Assembly: GCA_000149225.2 (NCBI GenBank)
Contig: CM000694.1
Span: 806,001-870,000 of the forward strand
Reading direction: 5' to 3'
Source: Lachancea kluyveri NRRL Y-12651
Taxonomy: Eukaryota; Ascomycota; Saccharomycetes; Saccharomycetales; Saccharomycetaceae
DNA: 64,000 nucleotides
The notes under the pieces are model-generated. The model was not told where the DNA came from. It worked only from the letters and a program-made list of their open reading frames with translations, and ran no database searches. Below, piece after piece: positions 28,701 to 37,767 of the stretch. How positions within the stretch are numbered: position 1 is the stretch's first letter; each line of letters starts with the position of its first letter. Made by a program: the position numbers and the translations under genes.

Positions 28701-31301
28701 TTCACCACAGACTTTATCAGCAGTCTCTATACCAAAGGCCTCTGGACCGGACTCTGCTTCACCTTGGACGATGATTGCAATTTGAGGGACCTTCTGAGGC
28801 GGTAACATTCCAACGTCGACAAAAGTGGACATCAAACTTTGGCACTGAGTCCTTAAAGCTTTCAAACTTGGAACCAACTCTCTAAAAGTTGGCAGTTTGT
28901 CAGGCTCGGTCAGGTACTCTGCGAAAGTGGATCCAAAGGTTTCAGGTACAAACGATGGTATCGTGGGTTGATCTGGATGATAGTGTGCCCAATTGGAGCA
29001 AAACTCGGATACTATAATGGCAACCAACATTCTCGGTGTCGCGTAGGGCAGCTGTAGACAACCTACCAGCACGCTAGAAAAAAAAGATTTTAACGTGGAC
29101 TCTTGAAACATCGATAAAGTTAGACCCAACGCCTTGGCGCCTGTAACCCTTGTGTTGAAGATAACATCGGAACCCAATAGATTAACATCGCCTGCAATCA
29201 TTGGTGCATCGATGTTGATACGTTCATTATTGGCTGGCGGTGGAATATCAGGTTTGATGGTGGAACTACTGCTACTCCGTCTTTTCTTCTCACTATGCAG
29301 CTGGTAGTGTTGTGATGGCTTTAGAATGTATTGCAACTCCATGTTGTAGTTCTTACCTTGCTCACCTATTGGAGTTATCAACAAATGCAAAATTGGCGCT
29401 AGATGTTTGCCAAAGACATGGTCTAAATTCTTTTCAAAGTTTTTGGACCTATACTCCTCAAGCATCATAAAATACACTTTGAAACTCATATTCAAAATCT
29501 CCTTGTTCTGTTCCAATAGAATGTTTTGGTAAACCAACCGGAAAATCTTACCGTTGATCCAATGTTTTGTAGAATCGTCTTGAATGGAAAGGAACGCTAG
29601 TAGCAAATTTAGTACCGCTTTTCTGACGTTAGTAATAGAATGACGTAGAAATGGGTAGAGCTTTGGCACAAGGCCCTTAAAGGACCATTCCAACGGACAC
29701 GCTATGGCCTTGTCCTTTAGAACGTTTAAAACCTCTTGATGCTCGCATAGTTTTGCTAGCAAATTCATCACCGCACCAACACTCGAAGATAGATCGTCAT
29801 CCAAGTGGGATAGAGAATTCCAAATGGTACTCAGCACCAAATCTATAGTGGCAGCTTCCAATGTTACGAATTCTGACGTGATAGGGGTTAGAATTGCAGC
29901 AGCAACGCTCTGAACATCGTCATCGTGCTCGTTTAAACCGTACAAGACAATATTGACAACGTTGTTCAACAAGTTGTTTTGGTAGAGAAAATCGGCCTTG
30001 ATACTGACAAAATAACGGATTCCTAATAGACCACCATGGGTGGCTTCCCAGATCTTTGTTGGTAAACCTATAACTTTGGGATCCTGTAGTACTAGTTGTT
30101 CCAACGCGCTGAAAATCTTGACAGAAAGGTCGTTATCCAGATGGATCAATAAAGCGGCCAACGTTTGTGCGGCAGATTCTCGCACTGGAGCAACTACCGT
30201 GTCGTAAACAAAATCACCAAATCTATCCAATGCAAAAATAGTCAACAGCCTAGTGGCCAAATCCTCCAAAGCCTTTGAGTTACGATGGCCATTCTCTTTT
30301 AAGCTTTTGCCCTTTATCCTTCCGACACTCTTTGCGTGTTTCTTAACGATTTCCCTTAGACCCAGGGCAGCACCATGTCTAATCTCCCATGCATCGTTCG
30401 TTAGGTTATTCAGTAGTAATTCGTAAATACCTTGGAATTGCCAGACCAATCCCGCTATGCGTTCATGTTTTTCCAAAATCGGAGCCATCACGGATTCTAT
30501 CATGATTTTGTCTGAGTTTGATTGTTCTGTGATCTCCAACTTGGGGTTGTTTGCCGTTACTGGTGACGGAGTCGGGCTGTGGCTTGAATGTTCTTGTGCC
30601 ATCAAATTTTTGGACAGGGTACTTTGTGATAGATCTACGGGCTTCTTGGTGGTTTGCTTAGCCTGTATCTTTTTCTTTCTTTTTGCCATTGCCAGCATTC
30701 TCGCACTTTTTTTGGATTCCGAAAGAGCAGGGCGCCCCTCTAGCTTTACCGAGTCCTCCAGTTTTACGGTTTTCTGAAGCGGTTCATCAGAATGATGATA
30801 CTGCTGCTGCTGATGATGCTGTTCGGGTGCGTATTCATTAATACTCGATGCTAGTAGAGTTCTACCAGATTTTAAAACTTCGTTTAACCGCCAGTGGCTC
30901 AAAGAAAATAAATTACTATCATCCTGTAAACGTTTCCACTCCTCGCTTTGATCCAGCTCTTTCAATTTCATCTGGATATCATTTTCCAGTTTCACTTTGG
31001 CATTCTCTTCCAATTTGTCTTGTTCAACCGCGATCTTATCGTCCAGCTCATCATCAGCATTTGGGTCCCAGATATGCGAATGACTAACGATACCGCCTAC
31101 AGCTCTGGCAGCGGTGACTCTAGTTTCCCATTTTTTGGAGAGAAGAAACGGGTACACCCTTGATAACAAAGACAAGGTTTCTTCAGGATGCTGTTTAGCC
31201 AAGTCACCTAACTGATCAGCAGCGACATTCCTGACGACTTGGGTAGATCCATTCTCCAATAGAATCACCTGACGATCTAACCTTGATAGCTGCGAAGTCA
31301 T
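25713..31301 (-). CDS. MOT1: TBP-displacing Swi2/Snf2 ATPase Mot1
   Basis: 1862 residues, near the 1867 of S. cerevisiae. Mot1 (BTAF1) uses ATP to strip TATA-binding protein from DNA and redistributes it between promoters. The first about 1200 residues are HEAT repeats that grip TBP, with a charged, Q/H-rich insertion at about 165-240. The C-terminal third is the Snf2 motor: GLGKT (Walker A) near residue 1300, the DEGH box (LDEGHIIKNAQSK) near 1406, TGTPIQNN, and the helicase C motifs LTTKVGGLGLNL and DRAHRLGQKK. The start MTSQLSRLDRQVILLENGSTQ fits the yeast protein. In S. cerevisiae MOT1 is followed by RPS9A; here a homocitrate synthase gene lies between. Confidence 0.98.
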   Translation of the reverse strand: MTSQLSRLDRQVILLENGSTQVVRNVAADQLGDLAKQHPEETLSLLSRVYPFLLSKKWETRVTAARAVGGIVSHSHIWDPNADDELDDKIAVEQDKLEENAKVKLENDIQMKLKELDQSEEWKRLQDDSNLFSLSHWRLNEVLKSGRTLLASSINEYAPEQHHQQQQYHHSDEPLQKTVKLEDSVKLEGRPALSESKKSARMLAMAKRKKKIQAKQTTKKPVDLSQSTLSKNLMAQEHSSHSPTPSPVTANNPKLEITEQSNSDKIMIESVMAPILEKHERIAGLVWQFQGIYELLLNNLTNDAWEIRHGAALGLREIVKKHAKSVGRIKGKSLKENGHRNSKALEDLATRLLTIFALDRFGDFVYDTVVAPVRESAAQTLAALLIHLDNDLSVKIFSALEQLVLQDPKVIGLPTKIWEATHGGLLGIRYFVSIKADFLYQNNLLNNVVNIVLYGLNEHDDDVQSVAAAILTPITSEFVTLEAATIDLVLSTIWNSLSHLDDDLSSSVGAVMNLLAKLCEHQEVLNVLKDKAIACPLEWSFKGLVPKLYPFLRHSITNVRKAVLNLLLAFLSIQDDSTKHWINGKIFRLVYQNILLEQNKEILNMSFKVYFMMLEEYRSKNFEKNLDHVFGKHLAPILHLLITPIGEQGKNYNMELQYILKPSQHYQLHSEKKRRSSSSSTIKPDIPPPANNERINIDAPMIAGDVNLLGSDVIFNTRVTGAKALGLTLSMFQESTLKSFFSSVLVGCLQLPYATPRMLVAIIVSEFCSNWAHYHPDQPTIPSFVPETFGSTFAEYLTEPDKLPTFRELVPSLKALRTQCQSLMSTFVDVGMLPPQKVPQIAIIVQGEAESGPEAFGIETADKVCGEYYEKLFRHLNNSYKILAKKPLEDARYRVQQAIDAAREARRSRACNVLANYASAKLLFDGLPKKLNPFIRALMDSIKEEQYEILQRRSGDSIIHLITELVKNDKNVVSNKIVKNLCGFLCVDTSEVPEFLPNIDYKDSILTLIKELNVLALKDDIKIRKMTEEAQVKRKGAMYVLSELLQKFGTEALDVVPQMKQSIFDPLNKLDELNSQKDADGKLGQEIVDSFGILRALFVYMDSSLQRDEVISRLPLILKYLRSNFSVFRYSAARTLADVSSVLPIQVIPFIIKEVLPLMNNAGSVVDRQGGTELVYHLSLSMGSNILPYVVFLIVPLLGRMSDSNQDVRTLATTTFASIIKLVPLEAGIADPEGLPQELMEGREKERDFIQQMMDPSKAKPFKLPVAIKATLRKYQQEGVNWLAFLNKYHLHGILCDDMGLGKTLQTICIIASDQYMRQEDYKITKSIETRPLSSLIVCPPSLTGHWEQEFEQYAPFLKVLVYAGGPSARYPLRDQLDTADIVITSYDVARNDIDIIAKYDYNYCVLDEGHIIKNAQSKLSKGVKQIRANHRVVLTGTPIQNNVVELWSLFDFLMPGFLGTEKMFQERFAKPIAASRNSKTSSREQEAGALALEALHKQVLPFMLRRLKEDVLSDLPPKIIQDYYCELSDLQKQLYKDFAKKQKNVVEKDIETTAEVDSKQHIFQALQYMRKLCNHPSLVLSKDHPQYYQVQEYLKQTGLSLHDISHAPKLGALKNLLLECGIGTQDFEMKNNHQLPSTENVISQHRALIFCQLKDMLDMVENDLLKKCMPSVTYMRLDGSVESRDRQKVVRKFNEDPSIDCLLLTTKVGGLGLNLTGADTVIFIEHDWNPMNDLQAMDRAHRLGQKKVVNVYRIITKGTLEEKIMGLQKFKMNIASTVVNQQNAGLASMDTHQLLDLFDTDNVPGQDKEVRQSSNGKTDDIVNETGLTGKAKEAVGELKELWDSSQYEEEYNLDNFIKTLR

Positions 31302-31846
31302 GCTTTACTTTATTATTTTCTTGTAGTAATGACAACAATGGTGCGATGCGTTTAAAATTCGTGAGATATGATAAATAATGCGAAGGATAACGGATGATGT
31401 AAACAAAAATAAAACACTCAAAAATTACAACAAATGCTAGTAATACAGTATGCAAACGGTTAATAGTAAAAGAGAGAGAAAAATACACCAATTACTCCTT
31501 CTTGTATTTTTGTTTTGAGTAAATCTTGTTGTCTCGTATAGGCTCGGCGGCTGTTTTAGCTTCCTTTTTTATTTCTGTTTTTCGTGTTTAGCTCTTCGCC
31601 TATGTACGTCTTTCCGCTTTTTATACAAAATTTTCACATCTGCACGACGATGATTCTGGCCTCCCCTTTTTATAAGATTTTTGCACAAAATTTTTTTCTC
31701 TTTCTGTAAAATGTAGTAGAAAGCAGGGGCGAATTCGCGTTGCGCGATAGAAGTGTCCGTTAACAATGACATACACGGTCCGCCGTTCGATTCTCGTTCG
31801 GAGCTAAAATGAATAATGTACACAACTACTGATAGCGCCGCTCATA

Positions 31847-31876
31847 GGCTCCATAAAGCTGGAGCCTTTTTTTTTT
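31847..31876 (+). other. 6-bp hairpin followed by T10
   Basis: GGCTCC (31847-31852) and GGAGCC (31861-31866) pair around an 8-base loop and lead directly into a run of T residues. This would look like an intrinsic or Pol III type terminator, but no transcript is recognised upstream, so the role is open. Confidence 0.4.
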
Positions 31877-31965
31877 CATGCCGTTTCTTTTCTCTCCGTT
31901 ACAAAGATTCCCCGGGAATTTAAAATAATGAGTTTTATCCGAATACTCGTTATTTTGCTATAATC

Positions 31966-31979
31966 ATCCGTCGACGGAT
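31966..31979. promoter_or_regulatory. 14-bp perfect palindrome upstream of the homocitrate synthase gene
   Basis: ATCCGTCGACGGAT reads the same on both strands. It holds TCC and GGA half sites 6 bases apart, the general form of Zn2Cys6 factor sites. Lys14, the lysine-pathway activator, recognises TCC-N3-GGA, so the spacing here differs. It lies about 290 bases before the start. Confidence 0.4.
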
Positions 31980-32271
31980 AGCAAAACATGGGCTTTTTAC
32001 TCAAATTTCCCATCAAACGTGATACTTCTAGTATTTCAAACTGTACAAATCGTGCGAATTTTTCCTGATGCATGACAAAAAAAAAAAAAAAAAAGGAGAG
32101 CAAAAAGAAAAACAGTCATAATGACGGAAAAAAGAAAAATGTAAAATCATCCAAAAAAAAAAAAGATAGGTTATAAATATTGCTGGAAATTCTTGATGGC
32201 TCCTCTCAAAGGCCTTTTCCTATTAGAGCGCTTAGCCGGTAATAACAAACGCCTCAGCTCCCTGTAGAAGA

Positions 32272-33456
32272 ATGTCCGTACAATCCAATCCATATGCCCC
32301 AAGCCCATACGATCTGGTTTCCAATGTTGGCAACTTTCAACTGATTGAGTCGACTTTAAGAGAAGGTGAACAGTTTGCCAACGCTTTCTTTGACACCGAA
32401 AAGAAAATCGAAATCGCCAAGGCCTTGGACGATTTCGGTGTCGACTACATCGAACTTACCTCTCCAGTTGCTTCTGAACAGTCCAGAAGAGACTGTGAGG
32501 CCATCTGTAAACTAGGGTTGAAAGCCAAGATTCTAACACACATCCGTTGTCATATGGACGACGCCAGAGTCGCCGTCGAAACCGGTGTTGACGGTGTTGA
32601 CGTTGTCATCGGTACTTCCAAGTTTTTGAGACAGTACTCTCACGGTAAGGACATGAACTACATCGCCAAGAGTGCTATCGAGGTCATTGAGTTCGTCAAG
32701 TCCAAGGGTTTGGAGATTAGATTCTCCTCCGAGGACTCCTTTAGATCTGACATTGTCGATTTGCTAAATATCTACAAGACAGTCGACAAGATCGGTGTGG
32801 ATAGAGTCGGTATTGCTGATACCGTCGGTTGTGCCAACCCAAGACAAGTTTACGAGTTGGTTAGAACTTTGAAAAGTGTGATCCACTGTGACATCGAGTG
32901 TCATTTCCACAACGATACCGGCTGTGCCATCGGTAACTCTTACTCCGCCTTGGAGGCTGGTGCTAGGCTGATCGATGTTTCCGTTTTGGGTATTGGTGAA
33001 AGAAACGGTATTACATCGTTGGGTGGTCTAATGGCCAGAATGATTGTTTCTGCCCCGGACTACGTCAAGTCAAAGTATAAGTTACACAAGCTACGTGACT
33101 TGGAGACTTTGGTTGCCGAGGCTGTCGAAGTCAACTTGCCTTTCAACAACCCAATCACCGGTTTCTGTGCGTTCACCCACAAGGCTGGTATCCATGCCAA
33201 GGCTATCTTGGCCAACCCTTCAACTTATGAGATTTTGAACCCAAGCGATTTCGGTATGAAAAGGTATATCCACTTTGCTAACAGGTTAACAGGTTGGAAT
33301 GCTATCAAGTCCAGAGTCGAGCAATTGAACTTGAAGTTGACTGACGCACAGATCAAAGAGGTCACCGCCAAGATCAAGCAAATGGGTGATGTCAGACATT
33401 TGAGCATTGACGATGTTGACTCTATCATTAAGGATTACCATGCCGAGCTAGAGTAG
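32272..33456 (+). CDS. homocitrate synthase (LYS20/LYS21 family), lacking the C-terminal tail
   Basis: 394 residues, compared with 428 for S. cerevisiae Lys20. It condenses acetyl-CoA with 2-oxoglutarate, the first and feedback-controlled step of the alpha-aminoadipate lysine pathway. The HMGL-like TIM barrel is complete: [15 protein letters not shown] near residue 28, [10 protein letters not shown], the metal-binding [17 protein letters not shown], and the lid/regulatory part [22 protein letters not shown]. The protein ends right after HAELE, where S. cerevisiae Lys20 continues with a basic tail of about 34 residues that includes its nuclear targeting signal. Codon use is strongly biased, as for a highly expressed gene. 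In S. cerevisiae both copies are on chromosome IV, so the location beside MOT1 is different. Confidence 0.95.
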   Translation: MSVQSNPYAPSPYDLVSNVGNFQLIESTLREGEQFANAFFDTEKKIEIAKALDDFGVDYIELTSPVASEQSRRDCEAICKLGLKAKILTHIRCHMDDARVAVETGVDGVDVVIGTSKFLRQYSHGKDMNYIAKSAIEVIEFVKSKGLEIRFSSEDSFRSDIVDLLNIYKTVDKIGVDRVGIADTVGCANPRQVYELVRTLKSVIHCDIECHFHNDTGCAIGNSYSALEAGARLIDVSVLGIGERNGITSLGGLMARMIVSAPDYVKSKYKLHKLRDLETLVAEAVEVNLPFNNPITGFCAFTHKAGIHAKAILANPSTYEILNPSDFGMKRYIHFANRLTGWNAIKSRVEQLNLKLTDAQIKEVTAKIKQMGDVRHLSIDDVDSIIKDYHAELE

Positions 33457-34246
33457 TTTTTCCGACATCCTATGGCTCTCTTCCCCTCTTTTTATTTTAT
33501 TTTTTTTTTTTCTCACGACTCAATTCTATCCTGTAAGCCAAAAGCATATGTATACATCTACGCCTGTACAATAAATTTTTCAAGTATTCTACAACAAAGA
33601 AATGGGAACAAAAGCAGTTATATGCCGTCAATCACAATCTGTGATGTGGTTCTTCTTTTTTTTATTTACCTTGACGACTCAATATGTCTGTAAACAACTT
33701 GTTGCTATTGGGCTGCGAAATAAACCATGCCCTAATTGGATGAATTATTAAAAGAGACTCCACTAAATGTTGTGAGAGCACCATTTTTCGCTAAGCTTTA
33801 CATCCAATGTGAGGTTTAAGTAAGAGGACTAGTTAATCAGCTCATACTGCTGTCCTAATCTTTGGTAAACAACACATTGGTTCACACGGCTATATTTCCG
33901 TACAAGTTTGAAACTGTCTTCAGTGAACCCCTTTTTGTATATATGCAAATGTTGATATCGTTCTGTACAGATGGAAATACATGACTGTTTTGTACCTTGA
34001 TACCCATACACCATCAAAATTTTCAAATTTTCATTTTTCATTTTTCGTTTTTCACTTTTTTATCCGACTTGAAATTGAGGCGAGGGGACGCATGTCGCAG
34101 CGATTCGGGACCGCTGGCACCCACGCTTCGTAGGGAAACAGTGAGCTTCACCGACTACAAATTCAGTTTTTCAAACTAGCTTTAATTCATTCGTTGATAT
34201 ATTCTAGTTGGCCTTTCAGAACCAAGGATAAACAGACCAAGACACA
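33457..34246. other. intergenic region between the homocitrate synthase gene and RPS9
   Basis: 790 bases. The right part is the RPS9 promoter with a Rap1-like site at 34000-34012 and a following T-rich stretch (34020-34060). An open frame on the minus strand (33829-34041) has no recognisable features. Nothing else is seen. Confidence 0.5.
34000..34012 (+). promoter_or_regulatory. Rap1-type site in the RPS9 promoter
   Basis: ATACCCATACACC agrees with the ACACCCATACATT-type Rap1 consensus. It lies about 235 bases before the RPS9 ATG and is followed by T-rich DNA, the standard layout of ribosomal protein promoters in this family. Confidence 0.7.
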
Positions 34247-35273
34247 ATGCCAAGTACGTATTAACAATAACCACAGACTTACCTTTCCCATGCTCACTTG
34301 TGAATTTGGGAAAGGTGGAGATGAGGTCATATCAATGACTCTTTTCTCTTTTGAGGTTCGGGTCCTCATGAATATTCAAAGAATCTGAGAAGAGAATTTC
34401 AAATCTTCAATCCAAATTGATTGTACCGTGGAATTATTTCTGCACTGAACTCCCGACACTTCAGGCAGAAACTCCACAGCTTTAATCATGAGACTTCTTG
34501 TTTTGTGATGCTGCTCAAAAGAAACTTTCTTTTTTTTTGGCAGCAGCTACAGCGTGCTATTCAATTTGTGCTGGCTCCTCTATTGCCAGGTTGAAGATTT
34601 CACTTTCAATTTATTGATGCTCTTTACTCAGCTCCAGTATATTCATGAGTACATAAACCCGTAAACCTCGTAGCATTAAGAATATTTGTATCTAACAATT
34701 TTTACAGGAGCTCCAAGAACTTACTCCAAGACTTACTCTACTCCAAAGAGACCATACGAATCTGCTCGTTTGGACGCTGAATTGAAGTTGGCCGGTGAAT
34801 ACGGTTTGAAGAACAAGAGAGAGATTTACAGAATTTCTTTCCAATTGTCTAAGATTCGTCGTGCTGCCAGAGACTTGTTGACCAGAGATGAAAAGGACCC
34901 AAAGAGATTGTTCGATGGTAACGCCTTGATCAGAAGATTGGTGAGAATCGGTGTCTTGTCCGAAGACAAGAAGAAGTTGGATTACGTCTTGGCTTTGAAG
35001 ATTGAAGATTTCTTGGAAAGAAGATTGCAAACTCAAGTTTACAAGTTGGGTTTGGCCAAGTCTGTCCACCACGCCAGAGTCTTGATCACTCAAAGACACA
35101 TTGCTGTTGGTAAGCAAATTGTCAACATTCCATCCTTCATGGTCAGATTGGAATCTGAAAAGCACATTGATTTTGCTAGAACTTCTCCATTCGGTGGTGC
35201 TAGACCAGGTAGAGTTGCTAGAAGGAACAACAACAAGGGTTCTGAAGCTGCTGAAGCTGAGGACGAAGAATAA
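34247..35273 (+). CDS. RPS9: 40S ribosomal protein uS4 (Rps9), one intron
   Basis: Exon 1 is seven bases (34247-34253, ATGCCAA) and exon 2 is 34708-35273, giving 190 residues that begin [20 protein letters not shown]. This is uS4, which binds 18S rRNA early in small-subunit assembly. The exon-1 length and intron position are those of S. cerevisiae RPS9A/B. The S4 RNA-binding domain lies in the middle ([36 protein letters not shown]), and the C-terminus is acidic after [11 protein letters not shown]. There is one copy here where S. cerevisiae has two. Codon use is extremely biased, as expected. The N-terminus cannot be read in one frame, so the splice is needed. Confidence 0.97.
34254..34707 (+). 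other. RPS9 intron (454 bases)
   Basis: Starts GTACGT at 34254 and ends TTTACAG at 34701-34707. No perfect TACTAAC is present anywhere in the intron. The best branch candidate is the CTAAC of TATCTAAC near 34689-34696, about 12 bases before the acceptor. Confidence 0.92.
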
Positions 35274-35807
35274 TTGCATTAATACCATCCACTGTATTAT
35301 TAGTATGTTATTTTTCTACTTTTTCCGCTCTTATTAAAGAAAGGGTTCTAACAGCTTTTCCAAGAAGTTACTGGTGTGAAACAAGAGAATAGTGCTTTGC
35401 CTTTCAAAATCTGTGTAGGTTTGGCTATCTGTGAACACTACAAATCTTTTGAATACTATATAGTACTTCTTTTTAATAAAAGCTGATCACTCTTTTTTGG
35501 TTTAAGAACTTTTATAAGAACTAGATTCTTAGATATGTGTTCTACGTTACTTCTTGTATAATAGTCAGTTAATTTGATATCAAATGCCGAAAATGAAGAT
35601 ATTGGTAGGAGTTCTTCGACAAATGTCTTTGTTGGAGCTCATTCACACCTCAACAATCGTTATCGTAGTAATAGAAGCAAGTAAGGTTTGTCGATTACGT
35701 CTCTGGCATATTTTAATTTGGATGAAAGGTGTAGCTGTTAAGCCATACCGGGCTTGCTAGTTGTAAAACTGCCATAACAATTAACAGTCGCATAATATTT
35801 CAATCGT

Positions 35808-35820
35808 AAACCCATACACT
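35808..35820 (+). promoter_or_regulatory. Rap1-type site in the RPL21 promoter
   Basis: AAACCCATACACT matches the Rap1 core CCCATACA. It lies about 435 bases before the RPL21 ATG, farther out than usual, because the GC-rich block lies in between. Confidence 0.6.
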
Positions 35821-35904
35821 ATTAATAATTGGGATAAGAATCAGTACACCACTAACAATGTTTGATACGACAATTATTGTACTGTATTTCTTGTGGCGCC
35901 CGAG

Positions 35905-36062
35905 CTAGGAGACAGACAGAAAAAAGCTGGCAGGAGTTTCATTCTAGCATCCGGCCTAGCCTGCGCTGGTTCTACTGCACCCCATCACAGCCCCGGGCTG
36001 AGCGCTAGGCTGCCTAGGTAGCGCGTACTCTCATCCTAGGCAGCACCTCTACGAATGCTAGG
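35905..36062. repeat. GC-rich block with six CTAGG/CCTAG cores
   Basis: CTAGG or its complement occurs at 35905, 35955, 36005, 36013, 36035 and 36058, two of them as the full palindrome CCTAGG. GCGCTA and TAGCGC at about 36003-36025 form an inverted repeat around the central pair. The block is far richer in G and C than any surrounding intergenic DNA. Confidence 0.75.
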
Positions 36063-36253
36063 CGCATCCCGCCCGCTCGATGATCCAGCCTGGGCCTGAG
36101 CATTCGGTCGCCCGTGTAGAATCGTTTCGTCTGCCAGTACTGCTTGGTGCGGGCCTCTCTTGCTTCCAGTCTCTGAAAAACTAAGTAAAACTTTTATACG
36201 TACCTACCATTGGATAGACTCCAAAATACAAGCAACAAGGTCAATAAGCAAAA

Positions 36254-37114
36254 ATGGGTAAATCGTATGTGGTAAAATGAATAAATTTATGAGCCAGTTT
36301 GGAGAGAATGAAAGACTATTGTTTCGTTATCCAGTGTGGTGATGTGACTACAAGATTTTGCATTCGTCGTGTGGTAATAACCCTGGATGTCCAATGGTAA
36401 ATTAAAGCTCTGAGCGTGATATATCACACCAAAAGTGACTGAGATAGTCACTTGCTAAGCTTATCCTCGAATTCGTTCTCCTATTATAGTACATGAGCAA
36501 AATAAGACTTGCTTCCATTCAGCATCCCAACAGGAGAAGCAGTTAGAACACTCGAAGTTATATCAAAATACATTCATAAATGCTCTCTCCGAATATTGCG
36601 CTTTTATCTCAGGGTTTATTTTACTAACAAAGTCTTATACAGTCACGGTTACAGATCTCGTACTCGTTACATGTTCCAACGTGACTTCAGAAAGCACGGT
36701 GCTGTTGCATTGTCTACTTATCTGAAGGTCTACAAGGTTGGTGACATTGTTGACATCAAGGCCAACGGTTCCATCCAAAAGGGTATGCCACACAAGTTCT
36801 ACCAAGGTAAGACCGGTGTTGTTTACAACGTTACCAAGTCCTCCGTTGGTGTCATTGTCAACAAGATGGTTGGTAACAGATACCTTGAGAAGAGATTGAA
36901 CTTGAGAGTTGAACACGTCAAGCACTCCAAGTGTAGACAAGAATTTTTGGACAGAGTTAAGACTAACGCTGCCAAGCGTGCCGAAGCTAAGGCTCAAGGT
37001 GTTGCTGTTCAATTGAAGAGACAACCAGCTCAACCAAGAGAAGCCCGTGTTGTTTCCACTGAAGGTAACATTCCACAAACTTTGGCTCCAGTTCCATACG
37101 AAACTTTCATCTAA
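36254..37114 (+). CDS. RPL21: 60S ribosomal protein eL21 (Rpl21), one intron
   Basis: Exon 1 is 11 bases (36254-36264) and exon 2 is 36643-37114, joined to 160 residues beginning [19 protein letters not shown]. The length is the same as S. cerevisiae Rpl21A/B, and the intron falls after the same 11 bases. eL21 is a component of the large subunit near the central protuberance. The body shows the conserved [20 protein letters not shown] start of the SH3-like barrel and the [14 protein letters not shown] block. One copy here stands for two in S. cerevisiae. Translating without splicing gives an unrelated N-terminus (from 36509), which should not be used. Confidence 0.98.
36265..36642 (+). other. 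RPL21 intron (378 bases)
   Basis: Starts GTATGT at 36265, branch site TACTAAC at 36622-36628, ends ATACAG at 36637-36642. Confidence 0.97.
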
Positions 37115-37767
37115 TCTATCCCGTTTCAGGATCGGGCATGCAAGTTTTTCTATGGAATGTTTAAGTTTTTACATATATACTGTGTCTAATGTATAACAAT
37201 TGTACACGTACCTCTATTAAAAAGTTTATTGATGTAAGTATGTCTCTAGTAGAAAAGACTCAGAAGCGTCAACGTCTATAGAGTCTATGCCATTTGTAAC
37301 AGGATAAAAGTCTGGTGTGCTTAATATGCCCTTGTTATATACGGGTTTGGCCGTTATCAGGTCTCATGACACTTCAAATACTATGATTCTACAGATGCAC
37401 TGATTAGTATTATCACACACTCATATCTCAGCTCGTCTAGTGTGATATTTATTATCCAAAAGTTTTCATCTGAAAAATTTTGAAGTGGCCTCATCGCCTC
37501 TGAGCTTGGTTTGATAGTTCTAACCAATTCGGAAGTTGTAAAATAGAGATCAGACAGTCTTCATCCTAGTAGGCATCACCGTCCACCTGGCTCAATATTC
37601 AATCCAGCTTATTTTTCACTCACTGTAAATTTTTACAACCTTATTTTCAGTTTGACTTTTGGTTACTTAAGCTGTCGAGTAATATTTCACTTTGCTATAA
37701 AGGAGGAGTTTCAAAACAAATTAGCAGTGGTCAAATACCAAAAATCATAACGATTTGAAAGCATATT
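37115..37767. other. intergenic region between RPL21 and RIM2
   Basis: 653 bases with RPL21 3' sequence and the RIM2 promoter (a TATAAAGG-like element near 37695-37702). No gene or repeat is recognised. Confidence 0.5.

Larger units (their letters stand above)
31302..32271. other. 970-base divergent region between MOT1 and the homocitrate synthase gene
   Basis: It holds several A/T tracts, a 14-bp perfect palindrome (31966-31979), a GC stem followed by ten T residues (31847-31876) and a TATA-like TTATAAATAT near 32171. No RNA gene could be built around the GTTCGATTC box at 31789. Confidence 0.5.
35274..36253. other. RPS9-RPL21 intergenic region with a GC-rich island
   Basis: 980 bases. The RPL21 promoter part has a Rap1-like site at 35808-35820 and a conspicuous GC-rich block at about 35890-36170 with repeated CTAGG cores. 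No gene is recognised in it. Confidence 0.6.

Noticed and set aside
31789-31797. tRNA gene suggested by a GTTCGATTC B box
   Set aside because: The flanking bases do not form a T stem, no A box at the right distance is present and no acceptor stem can be paired.
34692-35288. 198-codon minus-strand frame opposite RPS9, and similar frames opposite RPL21 and PGI1
   Set aside because: Long antisense frames are a known by-product of strongly biased codon use in highly expressed yeast genes.
36509-36642. Extended N-terminus of RPL21 read from 36509
   Set aside because: It is intron sequence; the spliced start gives the exact family protein.
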